Assembly (NCBI GenBank): GCA_947503285.1 | Contig: CANNDD010000005.1 | Location: 1-64,000, forward strand | Reading direction: 5' to 3' | From: an uncultured Croceitalea sp. | GTDB taxonomy: Bacteria; Bacteroidota; Bacteroidia; Flavobacteriales; Flavobacteriaceae | DNA: 64,000 nt | Shown: piece after piece, positions 36,701-44,169 of the stretch | How the letters are laid out: each line of letters starts with the position of its first letter | How positions within the stretch are numbered: the first letter of the stretch is position 1 | Translations under genes and position numbers: made by a program | The notes under the pieces: generated by a model | What the model saw: the letters and a program-made list of their open reading frames with translations, nothing else | Told to the model about the DNA's origin: nothing | Databases searched by the model: none

Positions 36701-38079
36701 TTCGAGCTGAATCTGTCACTAGATTTGAGGAGATAAAAATGTTGTCGGGAAATTTAAGCGATTTGGGAAATGCCTATTTAGGAAGTCACGGTAGGGTTAT
36801 CATGCCTATTGAAATCACCATTGTGCCCCAACTGCTGGGTTTGGTCGTAATGACACAAAAAGAAATCATAGCATATGAAGAAGCTATCGCGTCATGGTTC
36901 AATGAGAACAATACGGATAATGGTCTTACCAAAGCATTAATTTGTTTTTTGCTGGCCTATCACTTTTATTTTTTGAATGATGATCATAGTAAGGCCTCTT
37001 TTCAATGTATTAAAATATTGCACGTGCTGGAAATGAACAGCAGAGCTATTCCGGCTACATTTCATAGCATATATCTCGACCATATTACGCAGTTAACCAA
37101 CACCATACTTTCTTCTATCTACCGCTCATATAGTTCGTCTACACGTCAGGAGACGGAGCGTATGAAAGAGATTTTTAAGATTGGTCAGGTAGAATTGGAA
37201 GACCAATTCCACTACGTTCTTAATAACTTACCTTCCGTAAATGAGGTGCAAGAACTATTAATGCTCTATAACCTCCTTAAACTTCGTTTTGATGCCGTAC
37301 CACATGAACCAAAGCGATTAGAACGCTTTTTATTGAAATACAACCCTAGCCGTCATTCCAATTTGAATGGCATGTTTGGTAGGTTGAACGCCTTGAATGT
37401 TAAGATACGATGCAACTACCGGATATTTGAAGAAATGGGCTATGTCAATTTAATGAGACGCCCTAAGCGGAATCCCAAACACATTGAAGATGATAGGTTT
37501 GACACACGTGGGCGAAGCATTTCCTTAATGAACCAGTGGCCCGCTATAATGATAGAACATGAAATGATTCAATATCTAATTGCAGATACCATCTATTGCT
37601 TGACAGAGTCGATACGAATATTAAAGGTGTTTGGCATTACCTATATTTCCAATCACTCTACATATGGTTTTGCGTATGAAAAGCGAGGCGAATGGTGCGA
37701 ATTTTTTGAAGATTACGATGCCATAGAACGTACACGGGGTGTTCATTTAGATGATGTTGGATCTTCGGTACTTTACCAAAAGACGAGAAATCTAATCGGT
37801 TCTCAAGCCATGCCCAATTTAAAGGCAAAATACAATTATGAGAAGGCCTCTTTTCATTATACCCAGTCGATCGATACGCACAAAAGTAAGTTTAGCTATG
37901 ATCGAATGGTAGAGAATATGTATTATTTGGAAGATGATTTTAACGACAATCATTTACATTTTTTTGCCGCCCATGAACGCTACAAGGTGAGTGTGGGGCA
38001 AATAGCTGAGAAGTTGGAACGATGCAGAAAAAAATTAAAGGATTCAAAAATTTATAAAGTGGAAAAGTATTTCTCTTAA
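33739..38079 (+). CDS. Giant KAP-like membrane NTPase with helical/TPR C terminus
   Basis: A 1446-residue P-loop protein. Walker A is GYRGVGKTS (Lys73) and Walker B is FVFVFDELDK (Asp303). Two membrane helices (about 151-171 and 201-220) sit between them, which is the layout known for KAP NTPases; I therefore call it KAP-like. The rest (about 450-1446) is largely helical with TPR-like segments (YIQQSLGDLHYYDQEYDDAS at about 725) and no enzymatic motif I recognise. This could be a membrane-anchored signalling or defence scaffold. It is followed 28 bp later by a membrane coiled-coil gene. Confidence 0.75.
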   Translation: MLKESFRANYSFWKEIYVELENYEFFHSPSIVGKIDKRFRGRKLIENKLYNILKGSKVKSGAYLITGYRGVGKTSLVNKVLSRRTHFQFKKFPQLTAFLFQLKIRRPNAPIVVKVNLGHDELKEKDILNLIAKTLLEQYGIWYARLTPRLYAFLPKVIFAFLFSYWIGKALYSSMSKWFQFLEIGWFSQFQDIKVPPDWVQQSIYFLIFYFILVVAQLRMFGNSIPNNKVALRRLRFLGRRIDSMVTHDNGAGFKQYNFSLSFSRKNTYPIADSRDIEVMLIGILEYIERIWLPRPRFVFVFDELDKIEAHQNQSIVEKEEFTYNSTGYSTSAELMRKRQQATSKILANLKHFFTTARAKFIFIAGREMYDATLADISDRNYFLGSIFHDVIYVHSFLTEDPEQLNKGRAGQTDGADDSKHTSYYHSMVEEFLCQFLMPKTFIFQEKSGNTFQNLKARLDNPKRIAPGEVRKSVSLKTYNLYLSNCSQLKNRASEIKQVVLLLNKFIAYLAHRSSGSPKKLTHLLESYICRNTDILFDKERKEYLKIRALVAKRTPEDNSKMFLHFDYYSQYTFGLIQYLTVPYYYNISRYVRRYSDKLMVSTTYLIDHLYKFHDFGFSWRNLEVTPEIIDVNKAPTLRKLIEDIVNFLGHTHLQYVVSGLYDFKFKKKIAYEINFLSKVSERESAAMNFTLDESQEVKGHFHRKLEHLSREYGETWNKEYIHSKGYIQQSLGDLHYYDQEYDDASVMYKDAIQQISKSKEEGILENLRLLVVVCRIMLKLGLTFERKKSNASALMTYGELSHLVLGKLQVDLKGIRMKKEKEGEKIRVYQLDQAGEKIEGSDASEFRINYFNAIYDQPLFSKTYQDIHKSYTTETIRLLLQPFVAKLHVQDKEKIGGITDKDIELTLKEISFLTKIANEQVEDKILSEYHSKIGDLLHFMNYESKEVSHYNAKEMYLLALKFLGGEHYYHENGGLIAMVFKKLGEMVRAESVTRFEEIKMLSGNLSDLGNAYLGSHGRVIMPIEITIVPQLLGLVVMTQKEIIAYEEAIASWFNENNTDNGLTKALICFLLAYHFYFLNDDHSKASFQCIKILHVLEMNSRAIPATFHSIYLDHITQLTNTILSSIYRSYSSSTRQETERMKEIFKIGQVELEDQFHYVLNNLPSVNEVQELLMLYNLLKLRFDAVPHEPKRLERFLLKYNPSRHSNLNGMFGRLNALNVKIRCNYRIFEEMGYVNLMRRPKRNPKHIEDDRFDTRGRSISLMNQWPAIMIEHEMIQYLIADTIYCLTESIRILKVFGITYISNHSTYGFAYEKRGEWCEFFEDYDAIERTRGVHLDDVGSSVLYQKTRNLIGSQAMPNLKAKYNYEKASFHYTQSIDTHKSKFSYDRMVENMYYLEDDFNDNHLHFFAAHERYKVSVGQIAEKLERCRKKLKDSKIYKVEKYFS

Positions 38080-38107
38080 GTAGAAATCAGCAAGACAGTT
38101 AAGACAT

Positions 38108-38764
38108 ATGGCTAAATCAACGACACATCAAGGGCATAATAAGACCCAGTTAACCGAAATGAACAGGCTTTTGGAGGAAATAAAACAGCAAAATGAAAAA
38201 TTGATATGGGAAATTATCTCGGCTAAAGGGATATTCCAAAATAATCAAACCCGACTTGATGCCATTGAAAACAAAATCGTAAGTAATGATCAATCAGTAC
38301 TTGTGGAAATAAAAAATCTTAGAAGTACTTTCATTCATTCCCAAAATCAGTTGAATCTAGTGCAACATGGCGCTACGCAACGCGTCAACAAGCTAAAATC
38401 AAAGATTGCGGAATATCAAGTGGTTGAGAACACTACGGAAGATACAAAGGGTAAAAAATATGCCCGAATAGCCTTTTGGGTGGTTTTTGGGCTTTTTTTT
38501 GCCCTTCTTCTATTGATGTTTTTTATGCCCAAATTATCCTCCATGCCCCTACTGGCCATGGCCACGGCCATATTATTGATTTTTATGGGGGCGGCTTATT
38601 TTTGGCTGATGTACCAAAATATACATAGGTCCAATGGCTCGAACGGTGGCTTTAGAACTCCATGGGTATTTGGGTTTCCAGGCATATTGATGCTCGTTTT
38701 AGGAACAGCTGTTTTGATATTTGTGCTGTTTCTACCTGAATTTATGAAACCATCAATTCCATAA
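38108..38764 (+). CDS. Coiled-coil membrane protein, partner of giant NTPase
   Basis: A 218-residue protein. The N-terminal half is a coiled coil (EMNRLLEEIKQQNEKLIWEI). Three helices follow: IAFWVVFGLFFALLLLMFFM, MPLLAMATAILLIFMGAAYF and WVFGFPGILMLVLGTAVLIF. It begins 28 bp after the giant NTPase gene and shares its direction, so both probably work in one membrane complex. No known family. Confidence 0.65.
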   Translation: MAKSTTHQGHNKTQLTEMNRLLEEIKQQNEKLIWEIISAKGIFQNNQTRLDAIENKIVSNDQSVLVEIKNLRSTFIHSQNQLNLVQHGATQRVNKLKSKIAEYQVVENTTEDTKGKKYARIAFWVVFGLFFALLLLMFFMPKLSSMPLLAMATAILLIFMGAAYFWLMYQNIHRSNGSNGGFRTPWVFGFPGILMLVLGTAVLIFVLFLPEFMKPSIP

Positions 38765-38865
38765 CAAAAACAACAGATAACTAATCATTATGCTTATAAG
38801 AAGCTGCTATATTGCTTTTTACTAACACTATCATAAATGTAATTTTTCGAAAACCAAGGTCATAA

Positions 38866-38883
38866 ATACCCTATTATGGGTAT
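38866..38883. promoter_or_regulatory. NarL-like 7-2-7 palindrome, site 3 (upstream of module 2)
   Basis: ATACCCTATTATGGGTAT: heptamers TACCCTA and TAGGGTA-like in 7-2-7 spacing, one mismatch. It is about 70 bp before the first gene of module 2 (38953). Confidence 0.6.
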
Positions 38884-38952
38884 TTTCTTATGAAATTCCT
38901 TGTATTAGGTTTGACAGGTAACAAATCAAGTTTAATTGATTAAATCCAACAA

Positions 38953-39753
38953 ATGAAGACAAGTAAAAAATACACAAGGGAATTATACAGACAGTTTAAG
39001 TATTTGGCAGCATGGTTGCCTGGAACACCTTTTGCTTTGGGAGATATTGGTATTTTAAAAGGGCGGGAGTTTACCAAAATTGGAAACTTGAAGGATGAGA
39101 AATTCAAAATTGATTTTGAAATAGAAAAAGATACCACTCCTGCCGATATAAATCATAATTCCAAGGGTGCCGTTACAGTTTCTATTAAGGCCGCTGGTTC
39201 TGCAGCACCCACCGGAAGTACTCTGACTGAGGCAGATGCCGGTATCACTGTTGAATTCTCAAAGGAAAAAGCCATTTTGTTCAAGGCAAAGGGAACTTTA
39301 AACAATACCATTAAGGATCAAATCAAGTTAGGGGACCAAATCCTTAAAATGTACAAACAAGGAAAGTGGGACAAGGATTATGTGGTTATTACGGAATTAG
39401 TTGAAGCCGAAAGTTCTACTATTTTGATTTCATCTGAAAAAACAGGTAAGGTAGAATTGAAGGCAAATGGCAAAGCCAGTAATAAAGCTATTGATATAGC
39501 GGATGCTTCTCTTGGATTCGGGACAACTTTTTCCAAAGGACTAAGCACGGAGATTATTTCAGAATCAGGATTGACCCCACTGTTCAAAGCATCAAAAGTT
39601 AAATCTAGATTTTTAAAACCAGCAATTTTTGAATTCAACAAACTATTCTCCGATAAAATGCTTGAGAAAGATTTTACGGCATTGGATAATAATTTGAACT
39701 ATTTTGGCGAAGTAACGTTTGAAGATGTTGATTATGAAGAGATAGAAGTGTAG
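38953..39753 (+). CDS. Unknown beta-rich protein of module 2
   Basis: A 266-residue soluble protein without Cys. The N terminus is hydrophobic and proline-containing (FKYLAAWLPGTPFALGDIGI), and the rest is mostly beta (GAVTVSIKAAG; AGITVEFSKEKAILFKAKG; TILISSEKTGKVELKANG). I recognise no family. Size and position near a trypsin-like peptidase bring bacterial gasdermins to mind, but it lacks the N-terminal Cys of that family and I see no supporting motif. First gene of module 2. Confidence 0.6.
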   Translation: MKTSKKYTRELYRQFKYLAAWLPGTPFALGDIGILKGREFTKIGNLKDEKFKIDFEIEKDTTPADINHNSKGAVTVSIKAAGSAAPTGSTLTEADAGITVEFSKEKAILFKAKGTLNNTIKDQIKLGDQILKMYKQGKWDKDYVVITELVEAESSTILISSEKTGKVELKANGKASNKAIDIADASLGFGTTFSKGLSTEIISESGLTPLFKASKVKSRFLKPAIFEFNKLFSDKMLEKDFTALDNNLNYFGEVTFEDVDYEEIEV

Positions 39754-39798
39754 CTAAGCTTTTAATTTTTTTCATTCCAACTACCTAACTTTTAAAAG

Positions 39799-39848
39799 AA
39801 TACGAAAGAAAATTCTTAATAATGGATTTTCTTTCGTATTTTTCTTTG
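39799..39848 (+). terminator. Hairpin terminator after the module 2 first gene
   Basis: A perfect 15-bp stem (39799-39813 with 39826-39840; arms start AATACGAAAGAAAAT) around a 12-nt loop, followed by TTTCTTTG. It could end transcription or protect the 3' end while leaving the next gene at lower level. Confidence 0.65.
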
Positions 39849-39957
39849 CATGCTTTTTCTTAATAAAATTACCATCTATAAGGTATTTTTTAGTGAGATG
39901 ATGAGATATAGTTTTGAGACGATTAACAAACTCAATGTTTCATTAAAATTTAAAATT

Positions 39958-40497
39958 ATGGAAAAAGTATTACCTAAAGAGTCACAACATGTGCAAGCAT
40001 TTTTTAGTAAAGGAACTTACTCAATCGAGAAAGATACCCTTGAATTTTTTACGGAAATCCCAAATGTTCAGTTATCCCATTCGGATGGGAAAAGTTTTAA
40101 ACTTCAACATTTGGATTGCCATGATATTTCAACAAAGAATGTGCCCTGCATGTTGAGCATATTTTATCATGGTCACCCAACGCATAGGAGTAAGCTTCCC
40201 CAAGAAAATCTCTTTTGGGAAAAAAAAGAGATGAAGCTGTCCAAAGTATTCAATAAGAAGGGTTTTCCATTGGATAAAATTCTGGTCATCACTATCCATG
40301 ATGAAGATTTTGAAAAATGGCATACGGAGATGTATCGTTTTTTTGTGCAAAATCATGTTGCTTATGATAAGGTTAAGGGAGAATATATATATGATTTAAA
40401 TGCATTACAGGAGTTCATAAACGGATCTGGCCGGGTTGTCAATGAAAATGAAGAACCTCGAACTGCAGGAGGAGGCGTATTGGAACCTACACAATAA
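39958..40497 (+). CDS. Unknown protein of module 2
   Basis: A 179-residue soluble protein. I use the ATG at 39958 (MEKVLPKESQHV); the frame is open to 39850 but that part overlaps the terminator hairpin. The centre has His and Cys residues (LQHLDCHDIS; FYHGHPTHRS), possibly for metal binding. The end is glycine-rich (PRTAGGGVLEP). No family recognised. It is followed by the kinase gene. Confidence 0.55.
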   Translation: MEKVLPKESQHVQAFFSKGTYSIEKDTLEFFTEIPNVQLSHSDGKSFKLQHLDCHDISTKNVPCMLSIFYHGHPTHRSKLPQENLFWEKKEMKLSKVFNKKGFPLDKILVITIHDEDFEKWHTEMYRFFVQNHVAYDKVKGEYIYDLNALQEFINGSGRVVNENEEPRTAGGGVLEPTQ

Positions 40498-40518
40498 TGA
40501 ATCAAAACACATAATGCT

Positions 40519-42324
40519 TTGAGATATTTACCCCTAATCTTTTGTCTTACGCTATGCGCACAGTCCATTTGTCAAAATAAGGTATTGGATTCTTTATTGA
40601 AAAATAAAGCCTATCATCAGTTTGATTCTTTGATGCAAAAACTGGATAACCTCGATAATGACAGTACAATTTATTGGTATTATCGGGGTAAATCCCATTT
40701 ACAGAAACGAAAGTTAGGTAAAGCTATTCGCACTTTTGATAACGTGGATACAACAATGCTATCCAATAACTATAAAGGTTGGTTTCTTTATGAATTGGGA
40801 AACTCATATCGTTATGCGAATCAGGAAGAAAAAGCTTTTTCACTTAAGCTTCAAGCACAGGATTATTTTGACAAAGCTGGAAATCAAAAAATGACCAATG
40901 CAGTTAATTATGATTTGCATTACACTTTAGTATCACAAGACTTTTTAAAATATGATGGAGAATCATATTTGAATGACTTTTTCGAAAATGCGAAAAGGAA
41001 CAACAATATTGAACAATTGTTGTCTGCTCACTTAAGCTTGGCGCTATTGAAGATTTCTCCGGAATTTCTTGATGAGGCATCCCATAATTTAAATCTAGCG
41101 GACAAGTATGCTAAACTTTTGGGTACGTCAGATGCCTTTTTTAAGGTTCATAATTATCGAGCGGTTTATCACCAAAACTTTACCTCAGATTTGGAAAAAG
41201 CAGCAATCCATGCAGATAGTATGCTCTACTATGCAAGGATTTTACAGGCTCCAAATAAGATTGAATCCTCATTAAAGACCGTAGCATATAACCACACATT
41301 GCAAGGAGATTATGAACTAGCGATTACTAAACTTATGGAGGCGGACAAGCTGTCCATCAATGAAAATATCTATAATAGAAAAAGGGGGTTGTATCAATAT
41401 TTATCCCTCAACTATGAATATTTAAAACAAATAGATTCTGCTTTTAAGTATTCAAAAAAAATGAATAGGTATAAGGATAGTGTAAATATTAATTCTCAAA
41501 ATACGATTTTATCATTACTCCAAACTACGGAATTACAAAAACAAAACTTAAAGTTGACTTCTGAAAGAGATAGGAGTCGTTATATTAATTTCATTACGAT
41601 AGCTGGCTTGATTATGGTACTCATTCTGGCAATTATGGTTTCAATGAACCTACATAAAAAGAGACTTTTAGCTGAAAGGGAAAGGGAGTTGATGGAAATG
41701 GATGCTCGAAATGAGGAAAAAGACAAGCAAAGACAGAGGATTGCAGGGGAACTTCACGATGACCTAGGTAGTTTGATGGTAGCAATTCAACACTGTTTTC
41801 AAAATTTAAAAGAAAGAAAAGACCGATTTCTTCAAGAAGAAGAGAAACTTGTATCAAGAGCTAAAATATTGCTTGATGAGGCTTATCAAAAGATTAGAAA
41901 TATTGCACAAATTGAAGATGCCGCTTCAAATAATTCAGAAGGTTTGATTACTTCAATAGAAAATTTTGCCGATAAAATCAGTAAAAACGAAAATCTATCT
42001 GTAGAAGTAAATCATTACGGATTGGATGATTCTTTGGATGAAATAAAGCAAAGTGACCTAAGAAGATTTACCATCGAATTGATAACCAATGCAGTAAAGC
42101 ATGCAATGGCTAAGGAAATTTCAGTGGATATAACAAAAAGAAAAAAGAGCATTAACATTATTGTAGAGGATAATGGTAAAGGGTTTGATATTTATGTCCT
42201 TGACCAAAATCAAGGTTTGGGTCTTCGTACCATAAAACGAAAGATTGAAAAGATGGGGGGAGAGTTTACCCTAGAATCAATAGAGGGAAAAGGAACTACC
42301 GTAATTTTAGAAGTGCCATTATGA
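40519..42324 (+). CDS. TPR sensor histidine kinase (HPK7 type), module 2
   Basis: A 601-residue kinase like that of module 1. It has a signal peptide (LPLIFCLTLCAQSIC), a periplasmic TPR-like array (about 330 residues, e.g. WYYRGKSHLQKRKLGKAIRT), and one TM (FITIAGLIMVLILAIMVSM). Phospho-acceptor His413 lies in GELHDDLGSL, and the HATPase domain has N-box ELITNAVKHA and G-box EDNGKGF. The TTG at 40519 is the only start ahead of the signal peptide. Divergence from the module 1 kinase is clear in the TPR part but small in the catalytic part, so the two sense different input and use a similar output. Confidence 0.88.
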   Translation: MRYLPLIFCLTLCAQSICQNKVLDSLLKNKAYHQFDSLMQKLDNLDNDSTIYWYYRGKSHLQKRKLGKAIRTFDNVDTTMLSNNYKGWFLYELGNSYRYANQEEKAFSLKLQAQDYFDKAGNQKMTNAVNYDLHYTLVSQDFLKYDGESYLNDFFENAKRNNNIEQLLSAHLSLALLKISPEFLDEASHNLNLADKYAKLLGTSDAFFKVHNYRAVYHQNFTSDLEKAAIHADSMLYYARILQAPNKIESSLKTVAYNHTLQGDYELAITKLMEADKLSINENIYNRKRGLYQYLSLNYEYLKQIDSAFKYSKKMNRYKDSVNINSQNTILSLLQTTELQKQNLKLTSERDRSRYINFITIAGLIMVLILAIMVSMNLHKKRLLAERERELMEMDARNEEKDKQRQRIAGELHDDLGSLMVAIQHCFQNLKERKDRFLQEEEKLVSRAKILLDEAYQKIRNIAQIEDAASNNSEGLITSIENFADKISKNENLSVEVNHYGLDDSLDEIKQSDLRRFTIELITNAVKHAMAKEISVDITKRKKSINIIVEDNGKGFDIYVLDQNQGLGLRTIKRKIEKMGGEFTLESIEGKGTTVILEVPL

Positions 42325-42953
42325 TAAATGTTGTTATTGCTGAAGACCATGAAAGCCTAATTGAGGGGATAGAACTTTTCTTCGAATTTGAAGATGATAT
42401 TTCCATTGTTGGAACTGCTAACACGGGTAAAGATTTAATGGGCCTTTTAGAAAAGAAAAGGGTAAATGTTGTTATCGTGGACATTAGAATGCCAGATATG
42501 GATGGAATTGAAGCCACAAGGCTGATTTCCAAAAAATATCCAGAAATCAAAGTGATTGCTTTTACCATGTTCGATCAAAAGATTGCAGTGGCAAAAATGC
42601 TACAGGCAGGTGCCAAAGGATATTTGCTGAAAAATTCCAGCTTAAAGAATCTTTTGGAAGCGGTTAGGCAAGTCGAAAAGGGCAATACGTATTACGATTT
42701 CAATTTGCCATTTCGCTCCATAGAGGCCTTATCCTCTACAGATACTAAAAAGAAGGGAAAACTATCAAAAAGGCAGTATGAGATTTTTGAATTGATTGGA
42801 GAAGGAAAGACAAATACAGAAATCTCTGAAATCCTTTTTATCGGAAAACATACTGTAGCTACCCATAGGAAAAATATTATGCAAAAATTGAATATAAGTG
42901 GCCAACATGCCTTAATAAGTTATGCCATTAAAAAAAGATATGATTTTGATTGA
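42321..42953 (+). CDS. NarL/FixJ-type response regulator, module 2
   Basis: A 210-residue regulator: acidic pocket IAEDHE, phospho-Asp54 in VVIVDIRMP, and a LuxR-type HTH (LSKRQYEIFELIGEGKTNTE; recognition helix in KHTVATHRKNIMQKL). It overlaps the kinase gene by 4 nt. Its recognition helix resembles that of the module 1 regulator, which fits shared binding sites. Confidence 0.9.
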   Translation: MINVVIAEDHESLIEGIELFFEFEDDISIVGTANTGKDLMGLLEKKRVNVVIVDIRMPDMDGIEATRLISKKYPEIKVIAFTMFDQKIAVAKMLQAGAKGYLLKNSSLKNLLEAVRQVEKGNTYYDFNLPFRSIEALSSTDTKKKGKLSKRQYEIFELIGEGKTNTEISEILFIGKHTVATHRKNIMQKLNISGQHALISYAIKKRYDFD

Positions 42954-42956
42954 AAA

Positions 42957-42974
42957 ATACCTTCTCTAAGGTAT
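42957..42974. promoter_or_regulatory. NarL-like 7-2-7 palindrome, site 4 (after module 2 RR, before trypsin gene)
   Basis: ATACCTTCTCTAAGGTAT: 7-bp arms that are fully complementary. It begins 4 nt after the RR stop and lies 48 bp ahead of the trypsin-like peptidase start. Layout mirrors site 2. Confidence 0.65.
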
Positions 42975-43021
42975 TGTATTTCCTTTTGGCCATTGCGTAA
43001 TTGCTATTAAAACCAAACGTA

Positions 43022-44113
43022 ATGACCACACTCGAAAAGTTATTGGAGCAGGAAAACCTCAATAACACTCCCTTTGCCGTTTTTTTAAGCTTGAAAGAAA
43101 ATATTGATGATATGGAAATCCTGTCGGAAATCTGTAGTCATATCAACTTTGAGAGCGAAGAAAGCTTTTTTGAAAGCGTTAAAACATTTTTGCTTGATTA
43201 TGGAAAAAAAATAAGCCTTGGAGATGGTAAGGAAATGGCGCAACAAATTGTGACTAACGTTGTAGATGGAAATTCATACAGAAAAGCAGAAGAAAGTATA
43301 ATAATGACTATCAATAGACCTGCATTTATCATCAGAAATGATAAAATAGATGATTCTATAGCCACAAAATGGAAGGAAAGGATGGATCAATCCAATGATC
43401 AGATTTCCAAGGTTATTCCAAGTGTGGGAAGGATAGAATTGAGCGGGCATCCAAGGTATCCATGGGTAGGCACAGGTTGGCTTATAAAAGGAACCAATAT
43501 AGTGGTTACCAATAGACATGTAGCTAATATTTTTTCTTCAAGAAGAAAGAAATCATTTGGTATCAATACGGATTATAGGGGCAATGTTTTAAGTGTGAAT
43601 ATAGACTTCAAGGAAGAGCATGAAATAGCTGAAGAAAATGAGTTTCAGATAAAAAAAGTGATACATGTTGCAGAAAATGATGAGCCTGACATTGCTCTTT
43701 TAGAAGTAAATCCAGTGAATGAAAAAGGAAAATCTTTGCCAGAAGGCTTAGAAATTTCACAAAATGTCTCTCAACCCCACGATAATGTATATGTGGTAGG
43801 TTACCCTGCGTATGATCCAATTGAGGAAATCAAAATTTACGATTTCATTTTTAAAGGTATTTCTGATGTAAAACGGTTGGCCCCTGGAGATATATTTCCA
43901 TCAAGTGCAGCTTCGTACATATATATGCACGATTGTAGCACTTGGTATGGTAATTCTGGATCACCTCTAGTAGACTTAAACACAGGGAAAGTTGTGGGAA
44001 TCCATTATGCTGGTACACAACATGAATATCGTGGTGTTAGAGCAAACTGGGCGGTAAGGTCAACATACTTAATAGAGCTTTTGGAAGAATTGGAGTTGTC
44101 TTATTCCGCTTAA
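43022..44113 (+). CDS. Trypsin-like serine peptidase with N-terminal helical domain
   Basis: A 363-residue protein without a signal peptide. The catalytic triad is His166 (VVTNRHVAN), Asp223 (DEPDIALLEV) and Ser312 (TWYGNSGSPLVD). The first 100 residues are a helical domain (LEKLLEQENLNNTPFAVFLS ... FESEESFFESVKTFLLDYGK). Its shape and place suggest an effector-associated adaptor domain, as found on other cytosolic trypsin-like peptidases; this is inference. ATG 43022 (MTTLEKL) is chosen over an earlier frame start at 43001. It lies directly after NarL-like site 4. Confidence 0.85.
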   Translation: MTTLEKLLEQENLNNTPFAVFLSLKENIDDMEILSEICSHINFESEESFFESVKTFLLDYGKKISLGDGKEMAQQIVTNVVDGNSYRKAEESIIMTINRPAFIIRNDKIDDSIATKWKERMDQSNDQISKVIPSVGRIELSGHPRYPWVGTGWLIKGTNIVVTNRHVANIFSSRRKKSFGINTDYRGNVLSVNIDFKEEHEIAEENEFQIKKVIHVAENDEPDIALLEVNPVNEKGKSLPEGLEISQNVSQPHDNVYVVGYPAYDPIEEIKIYDFIFKGISDVKRLAPGDIFPSSAASYIYMHDCSTWYGNSGSPLVDLNTGKVVGIHYAGTQHEYRGVRANWAVRSTYLIELLEELELSYSA

Positions 44114-44169
44114 AGTACCACCGCTATATACCTTCAAATCAAGAATACTTTACCATTAGTTTAAACCCA

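Noticed and set aside
38953-39753. Bacterial gasdermin
   Set aside because: Suitable size and peptidase neighbour, but no N-terminal Cys and no recognisable gasdermin motif.
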